Assembly: GCF_003797775.2 (NCBI RefSeq)
Contig: NZ_CP060725.1
Coordinates: 2,970,001 to 3,034,000 of the forward strand
Source: Sphingopyxis sp. OPL5
GTDB taxonomy: Bacteria > Pseudomonadota > Alphaproteobacteria > Sphingomonadales > Sphingomonadaceae
Direction: 5' to 3'
Length of the DNA: 64,000 nucleotides
Positions 24,111-33,432 of the stretch are shown here, piece by piece. The position numbers and the translations under genes were made by a program. A model generated the notes under the pieces. It saw only the letters and a program-made list of their open reading frames with translations, was not told where the DNA came from and did no database searches. Each line of letters opens with the position of its first letter. Within the stretch, counting starts at the first letter, position 1.

Positions 24111-25644
24111 CGCCCAGCCGCTGTTCACCGGCCTCGACCTCGGCTTCGCCGCCGAGCGGACGGGACTTGTCGGGCGCAACGGCGTCGGCAAGACGACGCT
24201 GCTGCGCCTGATTGCGGGCGAGATCGAGCCGCGAGCAGGCAGCGTGCGTGTCGCGGGCACGCTCGCGATGCTGCGCCAGAGCGTCCAACCGCCGCCCGGC
24301 GCGCTCGTCGCCGACCTCTTCGGGGTGACCGACGCGCTGGCGCTGCTCGCGCGCGCCGAGGCGGGCACCGCGACGGCCGACGAACTCGCCGACGCCGACT
24401 GGACGCTCGAAAGCCGGATCGAAGTAGCGCTCGCCCGCGTCGGGCTCGCCGCGACCTCCGATACCGCGCTCGCCCGCCTGTCGGGCGGCCAGCGCACCCG
24501 CGCTGCGCTTGCCGCCGCGATCCTCGCCGAGCCCGATTTCCTGCTGCTCGACGAGCCGACCAACAATCTCGACCGCGACGGGCGGCAGGCGGTGATCGAT
24601 CTGGTCGCCGATTGGCGCGCCGGCATGATCGTCGTCAGCCACGACCGCGAACTGCTCGAGGAAATGGACGCGACCGTCGAACTCACGTCGCTCGGCGCGG
24701 CGCGCTATGGCGGCAACTGGAGCGCCTATCGCGCGCGCAAGGCCGCGGACCTCTTGCAGGCCGAGCAGGGTCTCGCTGACGCCGAGCGTCGATCGGCCGA
24801 GGTCGCGCGCGAGGTGCAGGCGGCGAGCGAGCGCAAGGCGCGCAAGGACAAGGGCGGGCGCAAGAAAGCCGCGAAGGGCGACATGCCGCGCATCCTGCTC
24901 GGCGCGATGAAGGACCGCGCCGAGGACAGCGGCGGTGCGGGTGCAAGGCTGGCGGCCCGCAAGCGCGACGAAGCCGGCGACGCGCTGGCCGCTGCGCGAA
25001 GCCGCGTCGAGGTGCTTCAGCCGTTCACCGTCGCCATCGCGCCCAGCGGCCTCGCGGCGAACCGCCTTGTCGTCGACGTCGCGGATGCCACTACGGGCTA
25101 TGCGTCCGGCGAACCGGTGATCGAAACCCTGTCCTTCACCATGGTCGGCCCCGAACGCGTCGCGATCGCCGGCCCCAATGGCTCGGGCAAGACGACGCTG
25201 CTCGCGCTGCTCACCGGCCAGTTACAGCCATGGGCGGGGCGGGTGCGGGTGATTGCCGAGCATGCGATGCTCGATCAGACGGTGTCGCTGCTCGACCCGG
25301 CACAATCGATCCGCGACAATTTCCGCCGCCTGCATCCGGAAACCGACGAAAAAGCCTGCCGCGCCGCGCTCGCGCGGTTCCGCTTTCGTGCCGATGCGGC
25401 GCTACAGGTCGTCGGCACGCTGAGCGGCGGCCAGATGCTGCGCGCCGGGCTGGCTTGCACGCTCGGCGCGCCGCAGCCGCCGCAACTGCTGATCCTCGAC
25501 GAGCCGACCAACCATCTCGATATCGACTCGCTCGAAGCGGTCGAGGCGGGGCTCGCAGTCTATGACGGCGCGCTGCTCGTGGTCAGCCACGACGCGCCAT
25601 TCCTGGACGCGATCGGGGTGACGCGGCGGATTGCGCTGGGATAG
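24067..25644 (+). CDS. ABC-F family ATPase
   Basis: A 525-residue soluble tandem ATPase without membrane domains. ABC1 has Walker A GRNGVGKTT (near residue 40), signature LSGGQRTR and Walker B LLLDEPTNNLD. A basic linker rich in Arg/Lys/Ala follows (residues 220-320, KARKDKGGRKKAAKGD). ABC2 has GPNGSGKTT, LSGGQMLR and LILDEPTNHLD. ABC-F proteins act at the ribosomal E site as translation factors or antibiotic-protection proteins. The start MPAITLSN is chosen because the fold begins there; an in-frame ATG at 24046 is the alternative. Subfamily unknown. Confidence 0.9.
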   Translation: MPAITLSNLHYTTPDAQPLFTGLDLGFAAERTGLVGRNGVGKTTLLRLIAGEIEPRAGSVRVAGTLAMLRQSVQPPPGALVADLFGVTDALALLARAEAGTATADELADADWTLESRIEVALARVGLAATSDTALARLSGGQRTRAALAAAILAEPDFLLLDEPTNNLDRDGRQAVIDLVADWRAGMIVVSHDRELLEEMDATVELTSLGAARYGGNWSAYRARKAADLLQAEQGLADAERRSAEVAREVQAASERKARKDKGGRKKAAKGDMPRILLGAMKDRAEDSGGAGARLAARKRDEAGDALAAARSRVEVLQPFTVAIAPSGLAANRLVVDVADATTGYASGEPVIETLSFTMVGPERVAIAGPNGSGKTTLLALLTGQLQPWAGRVRVIAEHAMLDQTVSLLDPAQSIRDNFRRLHPETDEKACRAALARFRFRADAALQVVGTLSGGQMLRAGLACTLGAPQPPQLLILDEPTNHLDIDSLEAVEAGLAVYDGALLVVSHDAPFLDAIGVTRRIALG

Positions 25645-25654
25645 AGTTTCAAAG

Positions 25655-25736
25655 CCTCGTCATTGCGAGCGTAGCGAAGCAATCCAGAGCCTGCGTAAAC
25701 CGCTCTGGATTGCTTCGCTACGCTCGCAATGACGAG
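25655..25736. repeat. Dispersed palindromic repeat, family B, copy 2
   Basis: About 82 nt, the most symmetrical copy: CCTCGTCATTGCGAGCGTAGCGAAGC pairs with GCTTCGCTACGCTCGCAATGACGAGG, with inner arms AATCCAGAG / CTCTGGATT. It lies 11 nt after the ABC-F stop and next to the rplQ terminator, so it ends up between two convergent transcripts. Confidence 0.85.
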
Positions 25737-25745
25737 GGAGGGATG

Positions 25746-25778
25746 AAAAAGGGCGGCCATCCTTTCGGACGCCGCCCT
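25746..25778 (-). terminator. Rho-independent terminator of the alpha operon
   Basis: On the minus strand, AAGGGCGGCGTCC pairs with GGATGGCCGCCC across a GAAA loop and TTTTT follows. It lies about 27 nt after the rplQ stop and ends the rpsM-rpsK-rpoA-rplQ transcript. Confidence 0.9.
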
Positions 25779-25804
25779 TGATTTCGTTTCGCCGGAAGCG
25801 CGGC

Positions 25805-26227
25805 TTATGCGGCTTCCGCCTCGTCGTCATACTGATCGACGGGGCCCGAATCCTGGCCCTTGGCATCGACGTCGCGGTCGACGAATTCGATGATCGCCAT
25901 CGACGCCGCGTCCGAGGCGCGGATACCGGCCTTGATGACGCGGGTGTAGCCGCCGGCGCGGTCGGCGTAGCGGGTCGCGATGACGTCGAACAGCTTCTTG
26001 AGCTGCGTTTCGTCGAGCAGGCGGCTCTGCGCGAGACGGCGATTGGCCAGGCCGCCGCGCTTGGCGAGCGTGACCAGCTTTTCGATATAGGGACGCAGTT
26101 CCTTCGCCTTGGCGACGGTCGTCATGATCTGCTCATGCTTGATCAGCGAGGCCGACATGTTGCGGAACATCGCGGTGCGGTGCGCGCTGGTGCGCTGCAG
26201 TTTGCGGCCGCCGGTTTTATGAATCAT
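25805..26227 (-). CDS. rplQ: 50S ribosomal protein L17
   Basis: A 140-residue L17. The N-terminal [24 protein letters not shown] is strongly conserved, and the core covers residues 1-118. The C-terminal extension is acidic ([17 protein letters not shown]), a common alphaproteobacterial variation. It is the last gene of the alpha operon, 107 nt after rpoA, with a stem-loop in the gap and a strong terminator beyond. Confidence 0.97.
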   Translation of the reverse strand: MIHKTGGRKLQRTSAHRTAMFRNMSASLIKHEQIMTTVAKAKELRPYIEKLVTLAKRGGLANRRLAQSRLLDETQLKKLFDVIATRYADRAGGYTRVIKAGIRASDAASMAIIEFVDRDVDAKGQDSGPVDQYDDEAEAA

Positions 26228-26308
26228 GATGTTGTCCTTCGTTCGTTAAAGGCCCGTGTGAGGTAGCCCAGACCAGGTCGATTGCGGGCCGACCCTTTCC
26301 CGTTGTTG

Positions 26309-26328
26309 GCCCCGGCCGAAGCCGGGGC
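26309..26328 (-). promoter_or_regulatory. Intercistronic stem-loop between rpoA and rplQ
   Basis: A perfect 8-bp stem GCCCCGGC / GCCGGGGC (26309-26316 with 26321-26328) closed by a stable CGAA/TTCG-type loop. No T-run follows, so it is more likely an mRNA-stability or processing element than a terminator. It may also be a degenerate dispersed repeat. Confidence 0.5.
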
Positions 26329-26334
26329 GCAAGA

Positions 26335-27393
26335 TCAGCCGAGAAGTTCCTGTTCGAGCTTCTTGGCCATTTCCTCGATATTCTCGGGCGGCCAGCCGGG
26401 GATGTCCATGCCGAGGCGCAGGCCCATCGACGACAGCACTTCCTTGATTTCGTTCAAGGACTTGCGGCCGAAGTTCGGGGTGCGGAGCATTTCGGCTTCG
26501 GTCTTCTGAACGAGATCACCGATATAGATGATGTTGTCGTTCTTCAGGCAGTTGGCCGAACGGACCGACAGTTCGAGCTCGTCGACCTTCTTGAGCAGGA
26601 AGCGGTTGAGCTGGTTGACGTCGCTCTCGTCGGCGGTGGTCGGCGACGCCGCCATGCCGATCATGCCGCTGTCGTTCATCGCTTCTTCGAAGTGGACGAA
26701 GACCTGCAGCTGGTCCTGGAGGATGCGCGCGGCGTAAGCGACGGCGTCTTCCGGGGTCACCGTGCCGTCGGTATCGACGGTCAGCGACAGCTTGTCATAG
26801 TCCAGTTCCTGACCGATGCGGGCATTGTCGACCTTGTAGGCGACCTGGCGCACGGGCGAGAAGAGCGAGTCGACCGGGATCAGGCCGATCGGCGCGTCGA
26901 CCGGGCGGTTGGCGGTCGCGGGGACATAACCCTTGCCGGTGTCGGCGACGAGTTCCATGTTCAGCGTCGCACCCTCGTCGAGGTGGCAGATGACATGGTT
27001 CGGGTTCATCACCTTGATGTCGCCCGACACCATGATGTCGCCGGCCTTGACGGTCGCGGGACCGGTGGCCGAAAGCTGCAGCCGCTTCGGGCCTTCGCCT
27101 TCCATCTTCAGCGCGATCTGCTTCACGTTGAGGACGATGTCGGTGACATCTTCGCGCACGCCGGCCAGGCTCGAGAATTCGTGGAGGACGTTCTCGATCT
27201 TGATCGACGTGATGGCCGCACCCTGGAGCGACGAGAGCAGCACGCGGCGCAGCGCGTTGCCGAGCGTCAGGCCGAAACCGCGCTCAAGCGGCTCGGCGAC
27301 GAAGGTCGCCTTGCGCTTGCCGTCGCTGCCGGCCTTGATTTCCAGGTTGCTGGGCTTCTTCAATTCCTGCCAGTTCCGGATATTGACAGTCAT
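26335..27393 (-). CDS. rpoA: RNA polymerase alpha subunit
   Basis: A 352-residue alpha subunit. The N-terminal domain (residues 20-235) carries [26 protein letters not shown], the dimerisation and beta/beta' contact motif. The C-terminal domain (residues 260-330) carries [22 protein letters not shown] and [18 protein letters not shown], which contact UP elements and activators. Length and both domains are normal. It is co-transcribed with rpsK upstream and rplQ downstream. Confidence 0.98.
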   Translation of the reverse strand: MTVNIRNWQELKKPSNLEIKAGSDGKRKATFVAEPLERGFGLTLGNALRRVLLSSLQGAAITSIKIENVLHEFSSLAGVREDVTDIVLNVKQIALKMEGEGPKRLQLSATGPATVKAGDIMVSGDIKVMNPNHVICHLDEGATLNMELVADTGKGYVPATANRPVDAPIGLIPVDSLFSPVRQVAYKVDNARIGQELDYDKLSLTVDTDGTVTPEDAVAYAARILQDQLQVFVHFEEAMNDSGMIGMAASPTTADESDVNQLNRFLLKKVDELELSVRSANCLKNDNIIYIGDLVQKTEAEMLRTPNFGRKSLNEIKEVLSSMGLRLGMDIPGWPPENIEEMAKKLEQELLG

Positions 27394-27499
27394 GGTCTTC
27401 CCTTTGCTTTTGGCGGGACAGGGCGGGGGCGGAAACCGACCGGTCCGGCGTTAGGAGATAGCGGATGCCGCCCCGGACGGGGCGGATCCGAAGCAGGTA

Positions 27500-27889
27500 T
27501 CAGACGCGACGGCGCTTTGCCGGGCGGACACCATTGTGCGGGATCGGGGTCACATCGCGGATCGAGGTGATGTGGAAACCGACCGCCTGCAGCGCGCGCA
27601 GCGCCGATTCGCGACCGGCTCCCGGACCTTTGACTTCGACTTCCAGCGTACGGACGCCATGTTCGGCGGCCTTCTTGCCGGCGTCTTCGGCGCAAACCTG
27701 CGCCGCGTAAGGGGTCGACTTGCGGCTTCCCTTGAAGCCCATCATGCCGGCGCTCGACCAGGCAATCGCATTGCCCTGTGCGTCGGTGATGGTGATCATC
27801 GTGTTGTTGAAGGTCGCGTTGACGTGGGCGACGCCCGACGAGATGTTTTTGCGTTCGCGCCGACGAAGGCGCTGCGGTTCACGAGCCAT
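27500..27889 (-). CDS. rpsK: 30S ribosomal protein S11
   Basis: A 129-residue S11 of the platform of the small subunit. Conserved features include [39 protein letters not shown] and the C-terminal [18 protein letters not shown], which contacts 16S rRNA and mRNA. The order rpsM-rpsK-rpoA-rplQ is the standard bacterial alpha-operon order. Confidence 0.98.
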   Translation of the reverse strand: MAREPQRLRRRERKNISSGVAHVNATFNNTMITITDAQGNAIAWSSAGMMGFKGSRKSTPYAAQVCAEDAGKKAAEHGVRTLEVEVKGPGAGRESALRALQAVGFHITSIRDVTPIPHNGVRPAKRRRV

Positions 27890-27985
27890 GATGAAATCCT
27901 AATCCTAAATCCTGAAGCTGGCCGCAGGTCGTGGCGACCTCCGGCGGAAAGTAAGGAAGCGCGCCCGCAAGGACGCGCTCGAACC

Positions 27986-28354
27986 TTACTTCTTCTTGCC
28001 GGCGATCGGCTTCGCCTTGCCCTTGCGGGTGCGCGCGTTGGTGTGCGTGCGCTGACCGCGGACCGGCAGGCCCTTGCGATGACGCAGGCCGCGGTAGCAG
28101 GCGAGGTCCATCAGGCGCTTGATGTTCATCGCCGTGTTGCGGCGAAGGTCACCCTCGACCGTGTGGTCGGCGTCCAGCGTTTCGCGGATCTGCAGGATCT
28201 CGGCGTCGCTGAGGTCCTGAACGCGACGCGTGTGGTCGATGCCCAGCTTGGTGGCGATGTCGACGGCGGTCTTGCGACCGATGCCGTGGATGTAGGTGAG
28301 CGCGATGATCACGCGCTTGTTGGTGGGCAAATTGACGCCCGCGATACGTGCCAT
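27986..28354 (-). CDS. rpsM: 30S ribosomal protein S13
   Basis: A 122-residue S13 of the head of the small subunit. The start ATG at 28354 gives the conserved [26 protein letters not shown] residues (helix-hairpin-helix) and the basic C-terminal [34 protein letters not shown] follow. It is the first gene of the transcript here; adk or secY, which often precede it, are not adjacent. Confidence 0.97.
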   Translation of the reverse strand: MARIAGVNLPTNKRVIIALTYIHGIGRKTAVDIATKLGIDHTRRVQDLSDAEILQIRETLDADHTVEGDLRRNTAMNIKRLMDLACYRGLRHRKGLPVRGQRTHTNARTRKGKAKPIAGKKK

Positions 28355-28488
28355 GGGGTACTTTCTCCTGCTCCACAGGGCCGTAGGCAACCGGCCCCAT
28401 CTCAAAGCGTCTGATTTCCAACGCAAAAAACGGACCACGAATGCGCGAGCGCGCTTCGCCGTCCGGTCAGGCTGTCGGAATGGAGGCG

Positions 28489-28517
28489 CAGTTAAGGTGA
28501 GTCGCCCGAATTGTCAA
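28489..28517 (-). promoter_or_regulatory. Candidate sigma-70-type promoter for rpsM operon
   Basis: On the minus strand, TTGACA (28517-28512) and TAACTG (28494-28489) are 17 nt apart, about 135 nt before the rpsM start. It is the best promoter-like sequence in the gap after the CysQ-like gene and leaves room for a leader of about 130 nt. Confidence 0.55.
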
Positions 28518-28553
28518 GCGAACTGCGGCAAAATGCACCACCGCGGCGGGTGG

Positions 28554-29345
28554 TCAGGCGGAGGTTGTAAGCGCCACCGCCCGGTCGTGCAAGCGATCGA
28601 CGACGGCCCGGTGGATTCCGGGGGCGCAGGCGATGACCCCGAAGGCCTGCGCGCGCGGGGTGTTGAACCGCAGCGGCGCGCCGAAGGCGTCGGTGACCGC
28701 CGCCCCGGCCTCGGTCGCGATCAGCGCCGCGGCGGCGACATCCCATTCGAAACCCCAGCGCAGCGTCGCGACCAGATCGGCGCGGTCGTCGGCGACCAGC
28801 GCCATGCGCAGCGCGATGCTGTTCGGCTTGGTGACGATCACCAGATCGCTGTCGACGCGCGGCAGCGCGTCGGCGGGAACGCGCGACCCGGCGAATTCGG
28901 TGCGCTGGCTCGCGTGCAATGTCTCGCCGTTGAGCAAGGCGCCCTGGCCACGCTGCGCGACCCACAGCTCGTCGAGCGCGGGGGCATAGAGAACACCGAA
29001 TTCGGGGGTGCCGTCGACGACGAGCGCGACCGACACCGCCCAGCCGGGCCGCCCGCGGATGAAGTCGCGGGTGCCGTCGATCGGGTCGACGCACCACATC
29101 GCGCGGCACGCCAGCCGGTCGGTGTTGTCGGCGGTCTCTTCGGACAGCCAGCCCGCCTCGGGCACCATCGCCCCGAGCACCGCCTTCAGCCGCGCATCGA
29201 CCGCGAGGTCGACATCGCTGACCGGATTGTTCGGCGATTTATACTGGACGTCGACCGCCTTGCCCTCGCCGCGCCAGCGCGCCATCGCCATGTCGCCGAC
29301 CTCGCGGGTCGCCGCGATCACAGCCTCGAGGTTGCGGTGCGGCAC
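28554..29345 (-). CDS. Inositol-monophosphatase-family phosphatase (CysQ-like)
   Basis: A 263-residue Mg-dependent phosphatase. Metal-site motifs in order are SEET (near residue 68), WCVDPIDGTRDFIRG (near 84, the family signature) and EWDVAAAALIATEAGA (near 200). Residues around PVSDVDLAVD fit the bisphosphate-nucleotidase / inositol-phosphatase branch. It could be a 3'(2'),5'-bisphosphate nucleotidase or an inositol or histidinol phosphatase; the motifs do not separate these. The GTG start lies 6 nt after the TldE/PmbA stop, so the two are co-translated. Confidence 0.85.
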   Translation of the reverse strand: MPHRNLEAVIAATREVGDMAMARWRGEGKAVDVQYKSPNNPVSDVDLAVDARLKAVLGAMVPEAGWLSEETADNTDRLACRAMWCVDPIDGTRDFIRGRPGWAVSVALVVDGTPEFGVLYAPALDELWVAQRGQGALLNGETLHASQRTEFAGSRVPADALPRVDSDLVIVTKPNSIALRMALVADDRADLVATLRWGFEWDVAAAALIATEAGAAVTDAFGAPLRFNTPRAQAFGVIACAPGIHRAVVDRLHDRAVALTTSA

Positions 29346-29351
29346 GGCGGT

Positions 29352-30695
29352 CTAGCTCGATGCGACGGTCATGCCGTCGATGCGCAGCGTCGGGACATTG
29401 GTGCCGTGGCGGAACTCCAGATCGTCGGCGGGGATCAGCGCGGCGAACATGGCGATCAGATTGCCCGCGACGGTGAATTCGGCGATCGGTTCGGCAAGCT
29501 GGCCGTTCCGGATCGCGAAACCCGACGCGCCGCGGCTGTAATCGCCGGTGACCGGATTGACGCCCTGGCCGATCAGCTCGGTGACATAGACGCCCTCGAC
29601 GACGTCGGCCATCAGTGCCGCCGGCGATACGGTGCCCGCGGCGAGGTGGACGTTGCTGACGCTGACCCCCGACGCGCCGCCGCCGCGGCTCGCATGGCCG
29701 GTGGGGGCGAGGCCGAGCTGCTTCGCCGACGCATTGTCGAGCAGCCAGCCGGTCAGGCGCCCGCCCGAAATCAGGTCGCGCGCGCTCGTCGGCAGGCCCT
29801 CGCCGTCGAAGGCGCGGCTGCGCAGCCCGCGCGGCCGGTGCGGCTCGTCGCGAATGACGATGGCGCTGTCGAACAATTGCGCCTCCTCCTTGCCGAGCAG
29901 GAAGCTGGTGCCGCGCGCGATCGACGGGCCGCCGATCGCGCCGAGCAGATGGCTGACCATGCTGCTGCCGACGCGGGGGTCGAACAGGACCGGGACCTTG
30001 CCGACCGGGGCCTTGCCGGGGTTCAGCCGCGCGACCGCACGGGTGCCGGCGCGGGTGCCGATCGCGCCGCTGCTTTCGAGGTCGGCCAGATAATGGGCGC
30101 TGTGCCAGCCATAGTCGCGCTGCATGCTCGCGCCTTCGCCGGCGATCACGCTCGCCGACAGGCTGTGCCCGCTCGCGCCATAGCCGCCGGCAAAGCCGTG
30201 GCTGGTCGCGAGCGCGAGGCGGGTGCGGCTGTGGCTCGCGCTGCCGCCTTCGCTGTTGGTGACGCCGGCGACCGCGCGCGCGGCCTCCTCGACGCTTCGC
30301 GCCGCTTCGCGCAGCGCCTGCGGGTCGGCCTCGCTGGCGTCGTCGAGGTCGAGGTCGGGGATGGCGCCCCTGAACAGCAGGTCCTCGGGGGCGAGGCCGG
30401 CATATTGGTCTTCGGGGGCCTCGCGCGCCATCGCGACGCAGCGGTCGACCAGCTTCGCCAGTTCGCCCGCGTCCATGTCGGCGGTCGACACGCTCGCGCT
30501 GCGCTGTCCGACGAAGACGCGCAGGCTGATGTCCTGCCCTTCGGACCGCTCGACATCCTCGAGCGATCCGAGGCGCATCGAGACCGAGGTCGCGGCGTTG
30601 CAATAATAGAGCGCGTCGGCGGCGTCGGCGCCGGCCTTGGAGGCGGCGTCGCACAGCATCTGCGCGCGGTCGAGGGCTTCGGCTACGGTCAGCAT
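29352..30695 (-). CDS. pmbA: TldE/PmbA-type subunit of the TldD/E protease
   Basis: A 447-residue PmbA/TldE protein. The N-terminal region ([30 protein letters not shown]) and the C-terminal half with [26 protein letters not shown]-like sequence are typical. There is no HExxxH zinc motif, as expected for TldE; the catalytic partner TldD is not in this window. The TldD/E heterodimer degrades unfolded peptides and matures some RiPPs. It is the first gene of a pair with the CysQ-like phosphatase. Confidence 0.9.
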   Translation of the reverse strand: [447 protein letters not shown]

Positions 30696-30753
30696 GGCCG
30701 CGCCTTAGGGCGCGCGCGCGAAGCCGTCAAAATCTTATCGGTGAACGGCCGCC

Positions 30754-31152
30754 TCAGCCGCCGATGACCGCCAGGCCGGTCGTCGCCGCCATCGCGCCGC
30801 TGACCCACAGGAAGGGCAGGGCGAGCGCGGCGACCCACAGGCGCAGCAGGTCGCGGCGGAAGCGGGCGTGCAGGCCCCAACTCGCCAGCGCCTGGCGGCT
30901 GAGATGATACCAGCGCCGTTCGGTGATGCGCGCGACGGGCACCGCGATGGCGAGCAGCAGGATCAGCGCGACGACGGTCAGGCCCGAAGGGGCCCCCGCG
31001 GCGATCGCGCTCGACACGAGCCAGATCTGCAACGCGGCGAAGACGAGGAGGGCGAAGGCGGCATGAAAGGTCATCCGGCGGCCCAGGCTTCGGGCCGGAG
31101 GCACGGCACGAGGCGAGCGCCTCCACAGGCGCGGTCCGAATGTTGATGCCAT
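30754..31152 (-). CDS. Small membrane protein of unknown function
   Basis: A 132-residue protein with three hydrophobic segments (about residues 32-50, 58-76 and 108-128) and a basic N-terminus. No family is recognised. I chose ATG 31152 because AAGGGGG lies 10 nt before it. A longer form beginning near 31308 would run through an A+T-richer GANTC cluster that looks intergenic. Confidence 0.6.
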   Translation of the reverse strand: MASTFGPRLWRRSPRAVPPARSLGRRMTFHAAFALLVFAALQIWLVSSAIAAGAPSGLTVVALILLLAIAVPVARITERRWYHLSRQALASWGLHARFRRDLLRLWVAALALPFLWVSGAMAATTGLAVIGG

Positions 31153-31176
31153 TTTTTTCAGCCCCCTTAGGCCGGC

Positions 31177-31281
31177 GATTCCCAGAAACCCGACGATTTC
31201 AACCAATAATGACCGAGTCAAGACAGTCTGGCCCCGATTCGTTAATTTCATCCTCGATTCGGCCCAATTTGCGAACGATTC
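31177..31281. promoter_or_regulatory. Cluster of five GANTC (CcrM) sites
   Basis: GANTC occurs at 31177, 31215, 31236, 31256 and 31277, with a sixth at 31360. The last four of the five are 21, 20 and 21 nt apart, close to two helical turns. They lie between a divergent membrane protein gene and the S9 peptidase gene. The density is high for such a G+C-rich genome. The function is inferred: promoter control by methylation state. Confidence 0.55.
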
Positions 31282-31452
31282 TGCGTCGAACGGCGAATTC
31301 GCCGCCAATCTGGCAACGAAAGCGGCTCAAATGGGGCTGGAGGCGGCTTGCGCGGCGCGACTCGCCGTCGGTCGAAGCCTTGCATCCATCGCCGCCCCTG
31401 ATAGCGTCCATGGTCTGTCCATCCGGACCATAGACGAACAGGGGAATCATCG

Positions 31453-33396
31453 ATGCGTTACCTCGCCTTCCTGGCTGCCCTCAGCTTGCCGCTCGCACCC
31501 GCGCTCGCGCAGGAAGCGGCCAAGACCGCTGCACCCGTCGCGCCCAAGCCCGCGGCGCTCATCGCCGATGGCATGCCCGACGTGCCCGCCGAACTCGCGT
31601 CGGCAACGCGCCCCTATATGGAAAATCGCGGCGCCAGCTTCGTCGGCTGGAATCCGGTCGACAAATCGATGCTGATCGCGACGCGTTTCGGCAACACCAG
31701 CCAGATCCATCGCGTCGCCGCCCCGATGGGCGACCGCAAGCAGCTGACGTTCGAGGAGGAGCCGGTCGGCAATGCGGCCTGGTCGCCCAAAACCGGCGAC
31801 CTGATGCTGGTACAAAAGGATATCGGCGGTAACGAATTCTACCAGATCTATGCGATGAAGAACGGCCGGCTCGAATTGCTCACCGACGGCAAGAGCCGCA
31901 ACGGCATCAACGCGTGGAGCAACGACGGCACGCTCGTCGCTTACACCTCGACGCTGCGCAACGGCCGCGACAGCGACATCTACCTGATGGATCCGCGCGA
32001 TCCGAAATCGGCGCGCATGGTCGCCCAGGTCGATGGCGGCGGCTGGGCGCTCCTGGACTTCGCGCCCGACAAGAGCTGGGCGCTCGTCGGCAAATACAGC
32101 TCGGTGCAGAAGTCGGACTTCTTCCGCCTCGACCTCAAGAGCGGGGCGATGACCCCGATCGGCGATCACAGCAAGACCGTGTCGCACAATGGCGGCACCT
32201 TTGCCCCCGACGGCACGATCTGGATCACCAGCGACGAAGGGGCCGAGTTCGAACGGCTCGGCACGCTCGACCCCGCGACGGGCAAGTTCACCCCGAAGGG
32301 ACCCGCCGAGAAATGGGAGGTCAGCGGCTTCGACATTGCCGAGGACGGCAGCTTCATCGCCTATACGGTGAACGAGGCGGGCATGTCGAAACTGCGCCTG
32401 CTCGACCCGAAAAGCGGCGCGGTGCGCACCGTCGACAGCCTGCCCGCCGGCATCATCGGCGGGGTCGAGATCGCCCCGTGGGGCGAGATCGGAATCAGCT
32501 TCACCTCGGCGCGCAGCGCGGCGGACGCGTTTAGCGTCGATCCAAAGACGCTCAAGGTCACCCGCTGGACCGAAAGCGAGACCGGCGGCCTCGACGTCAC
32601 AAAGAATATCGAACCCGAACTGGTCAAGGTGAAGAGCTTCGACGGGCTCGAGGTGTCGGGGTTCCTCTATCGTCCCGATCCCGCGAAATTCCCCGGCAAG
32701 CGCCCGCTGATCATGAGCGTCCATGGCGGACCCGAAGGCCAGTCGCGCCCGGGCTTCATGGGACGGTCGAACTATCTGCTCAACGAAATGGGCATCGCGC
32801 TCTTCTATCCCAACGTCCGCGGCTCGACCGGTTACGGCAAGACCTTCGTCAGCCTCGACAACGGCCCGTTCAAGCGCGAGGACAGCGTCAAGGACATGGG
32901 CGCCTTCCTCGATGCGCTGGCAAAGGACAGGACGCTCGACGCGTCGCGCTTCGGGCTGACCGGGGGCAGCTATGGCGGCTATATGTGCTACGCCGCCGCG
33001 ACCCATTATGCCGACAAGCTGCGCGCGAACCTGTGCGTCGTCGCGATCTCGAACTTCGTCACCTTCCTCGAAAACACCCAGGATTATCGCCGCGACCTGC
33101 GCCGCGTCGAATATGGTGACGAACGCGTGCCCGAACAGCGGGCGAAGCTGATCGAAATCTCGCCGCTCACCCGCGTCGCCGATATCAAGAAGCCGCTGTT
33201 CATCGTCACCGGCGCCAACGACCCGCGCGTGCCGGCGTCAGAGGCCGACCAGATCGTCGCGGCGGTGCGCAAGAATGGCGGCACCGCTTGGCACCTTGTC
33301 GGCACCAACGAGGGCCATGGCTTCGCGAAGAAGGAAAACGCCGACTATAATTTTTGGGCGTCACTCGTCTTCTGGAAACAGTATCTGCTGAACTGA
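31453..33396 (+). CDS. Exported S9-family acylaminoacyl / dipeptidyl peptidase
   Basis: A 647-residue serine peptidase of the S9C type. A signal peptide (MRYLAFLAALSLPLAPALA) leads to a beta-propeller with WD40-like motifs (residues 50-390). The alpha/beta-hydrolase domain carries the triad Ser506 (TGGSYGGYM), Asp590 (GANDPRVP) and His622 (NEGHGF). The family releases acylated residues or dipeptides. It is the second exported S9 enzyme here after the prolyl oligopeptidase and may join it in peptide scavenging. Convergent to the next gene. Confidence 0.93.
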   Translation: MRYLAFLAALSLPLAPALAQEAAKTAAPVAPKPAALIADGMPDVPAELASATRPYMENRGASFVGWNPVDKSMLIATRFGNTSQIHRVAAPMGDRKQLTFEEEPVGNAAWSPKTGDLMLVQKDIGGNEFYQIYAMKNGRLELLTDGKSRNGINAWSNDGTLVAYTSTLRNGRDSDIYLMDPRDPKSARMVAQVDGGGWALLDFAPDKSWALVGKYSSVQKSDFFRLDLKSGAMTPIGDHSKTVSHNGGTFAPDGTIWITSDEGAEFERLGTLDPATGKFTPKGPAEKWEVSGFDIAEDGSFIAYTVNEAGMSKLRLLDPKSGAVRTVDSLPAGIIGGVEIAPWGEIGISFTSARSAADAFSVDPKTLKVTRWTESETGGLDVTKNIEPELVKVKSFDGLEVSGFLYRPDPAKFPGKRPLIMSVHGGPEGQSRPGFMGRSNYLLNEMGIALFYPNVRGSTGYGKTFVSLDNGPFKREDSVKDMGAFLDALAKDRTLDASRFGLTGGSYGGYMCYAAATHYADKLRANLCVVAISNFVTFLENTQDYRRDLRRVEYGDERVPEQRAKLIEISPLTRVADIKKPLFIVTGANDPRVPASEADQIVAAVRKNGGTAWHLVGTNEGHGFAKKENADYNFWASLVFWKQYLLN

Positions 33397-33403
33397 CGCC
33401 GAT

Positions 33404-33432
33404 GCGGGCTCACCAGGCGATGGTGAGCCCGC
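33404..33432. terminator. Shared stem-loop between convergent genes
   Basis: A perfect 11-bp stem GCGGGCTCACC / GGTGAGCCCGC (33404-33414 with 33422-33432) lies 8 nt after the S9 stop and includes the stop codon of the opposite gene (33410-33412). There is no T-run. It probably insulates the two convergent transcripts. Confidence 0.5.

Noticed and set aside
28296..30767. A very long open frame on the plus strand (over 800 codons)
   Set aside because: It is antisense to rpsM, the CysQ-like gene and pmbA, all clearly coding. High G+C third positions leave antisense frames open.
31153..31308. N-terminal extension of the small membrane protein gene
   Set aside because: A frame is open, but the region is A+T-richer, rich in GANTC, and lacks a ribosome-binding site at the upstream ATG, whereas ATG 31152 has AAGGGGG.
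31447..33006. A 519-codon minus-strand frame
   Set aside because: It is antisense to the S9 peptidase, which has a signal peptide and a full catalytic triad.
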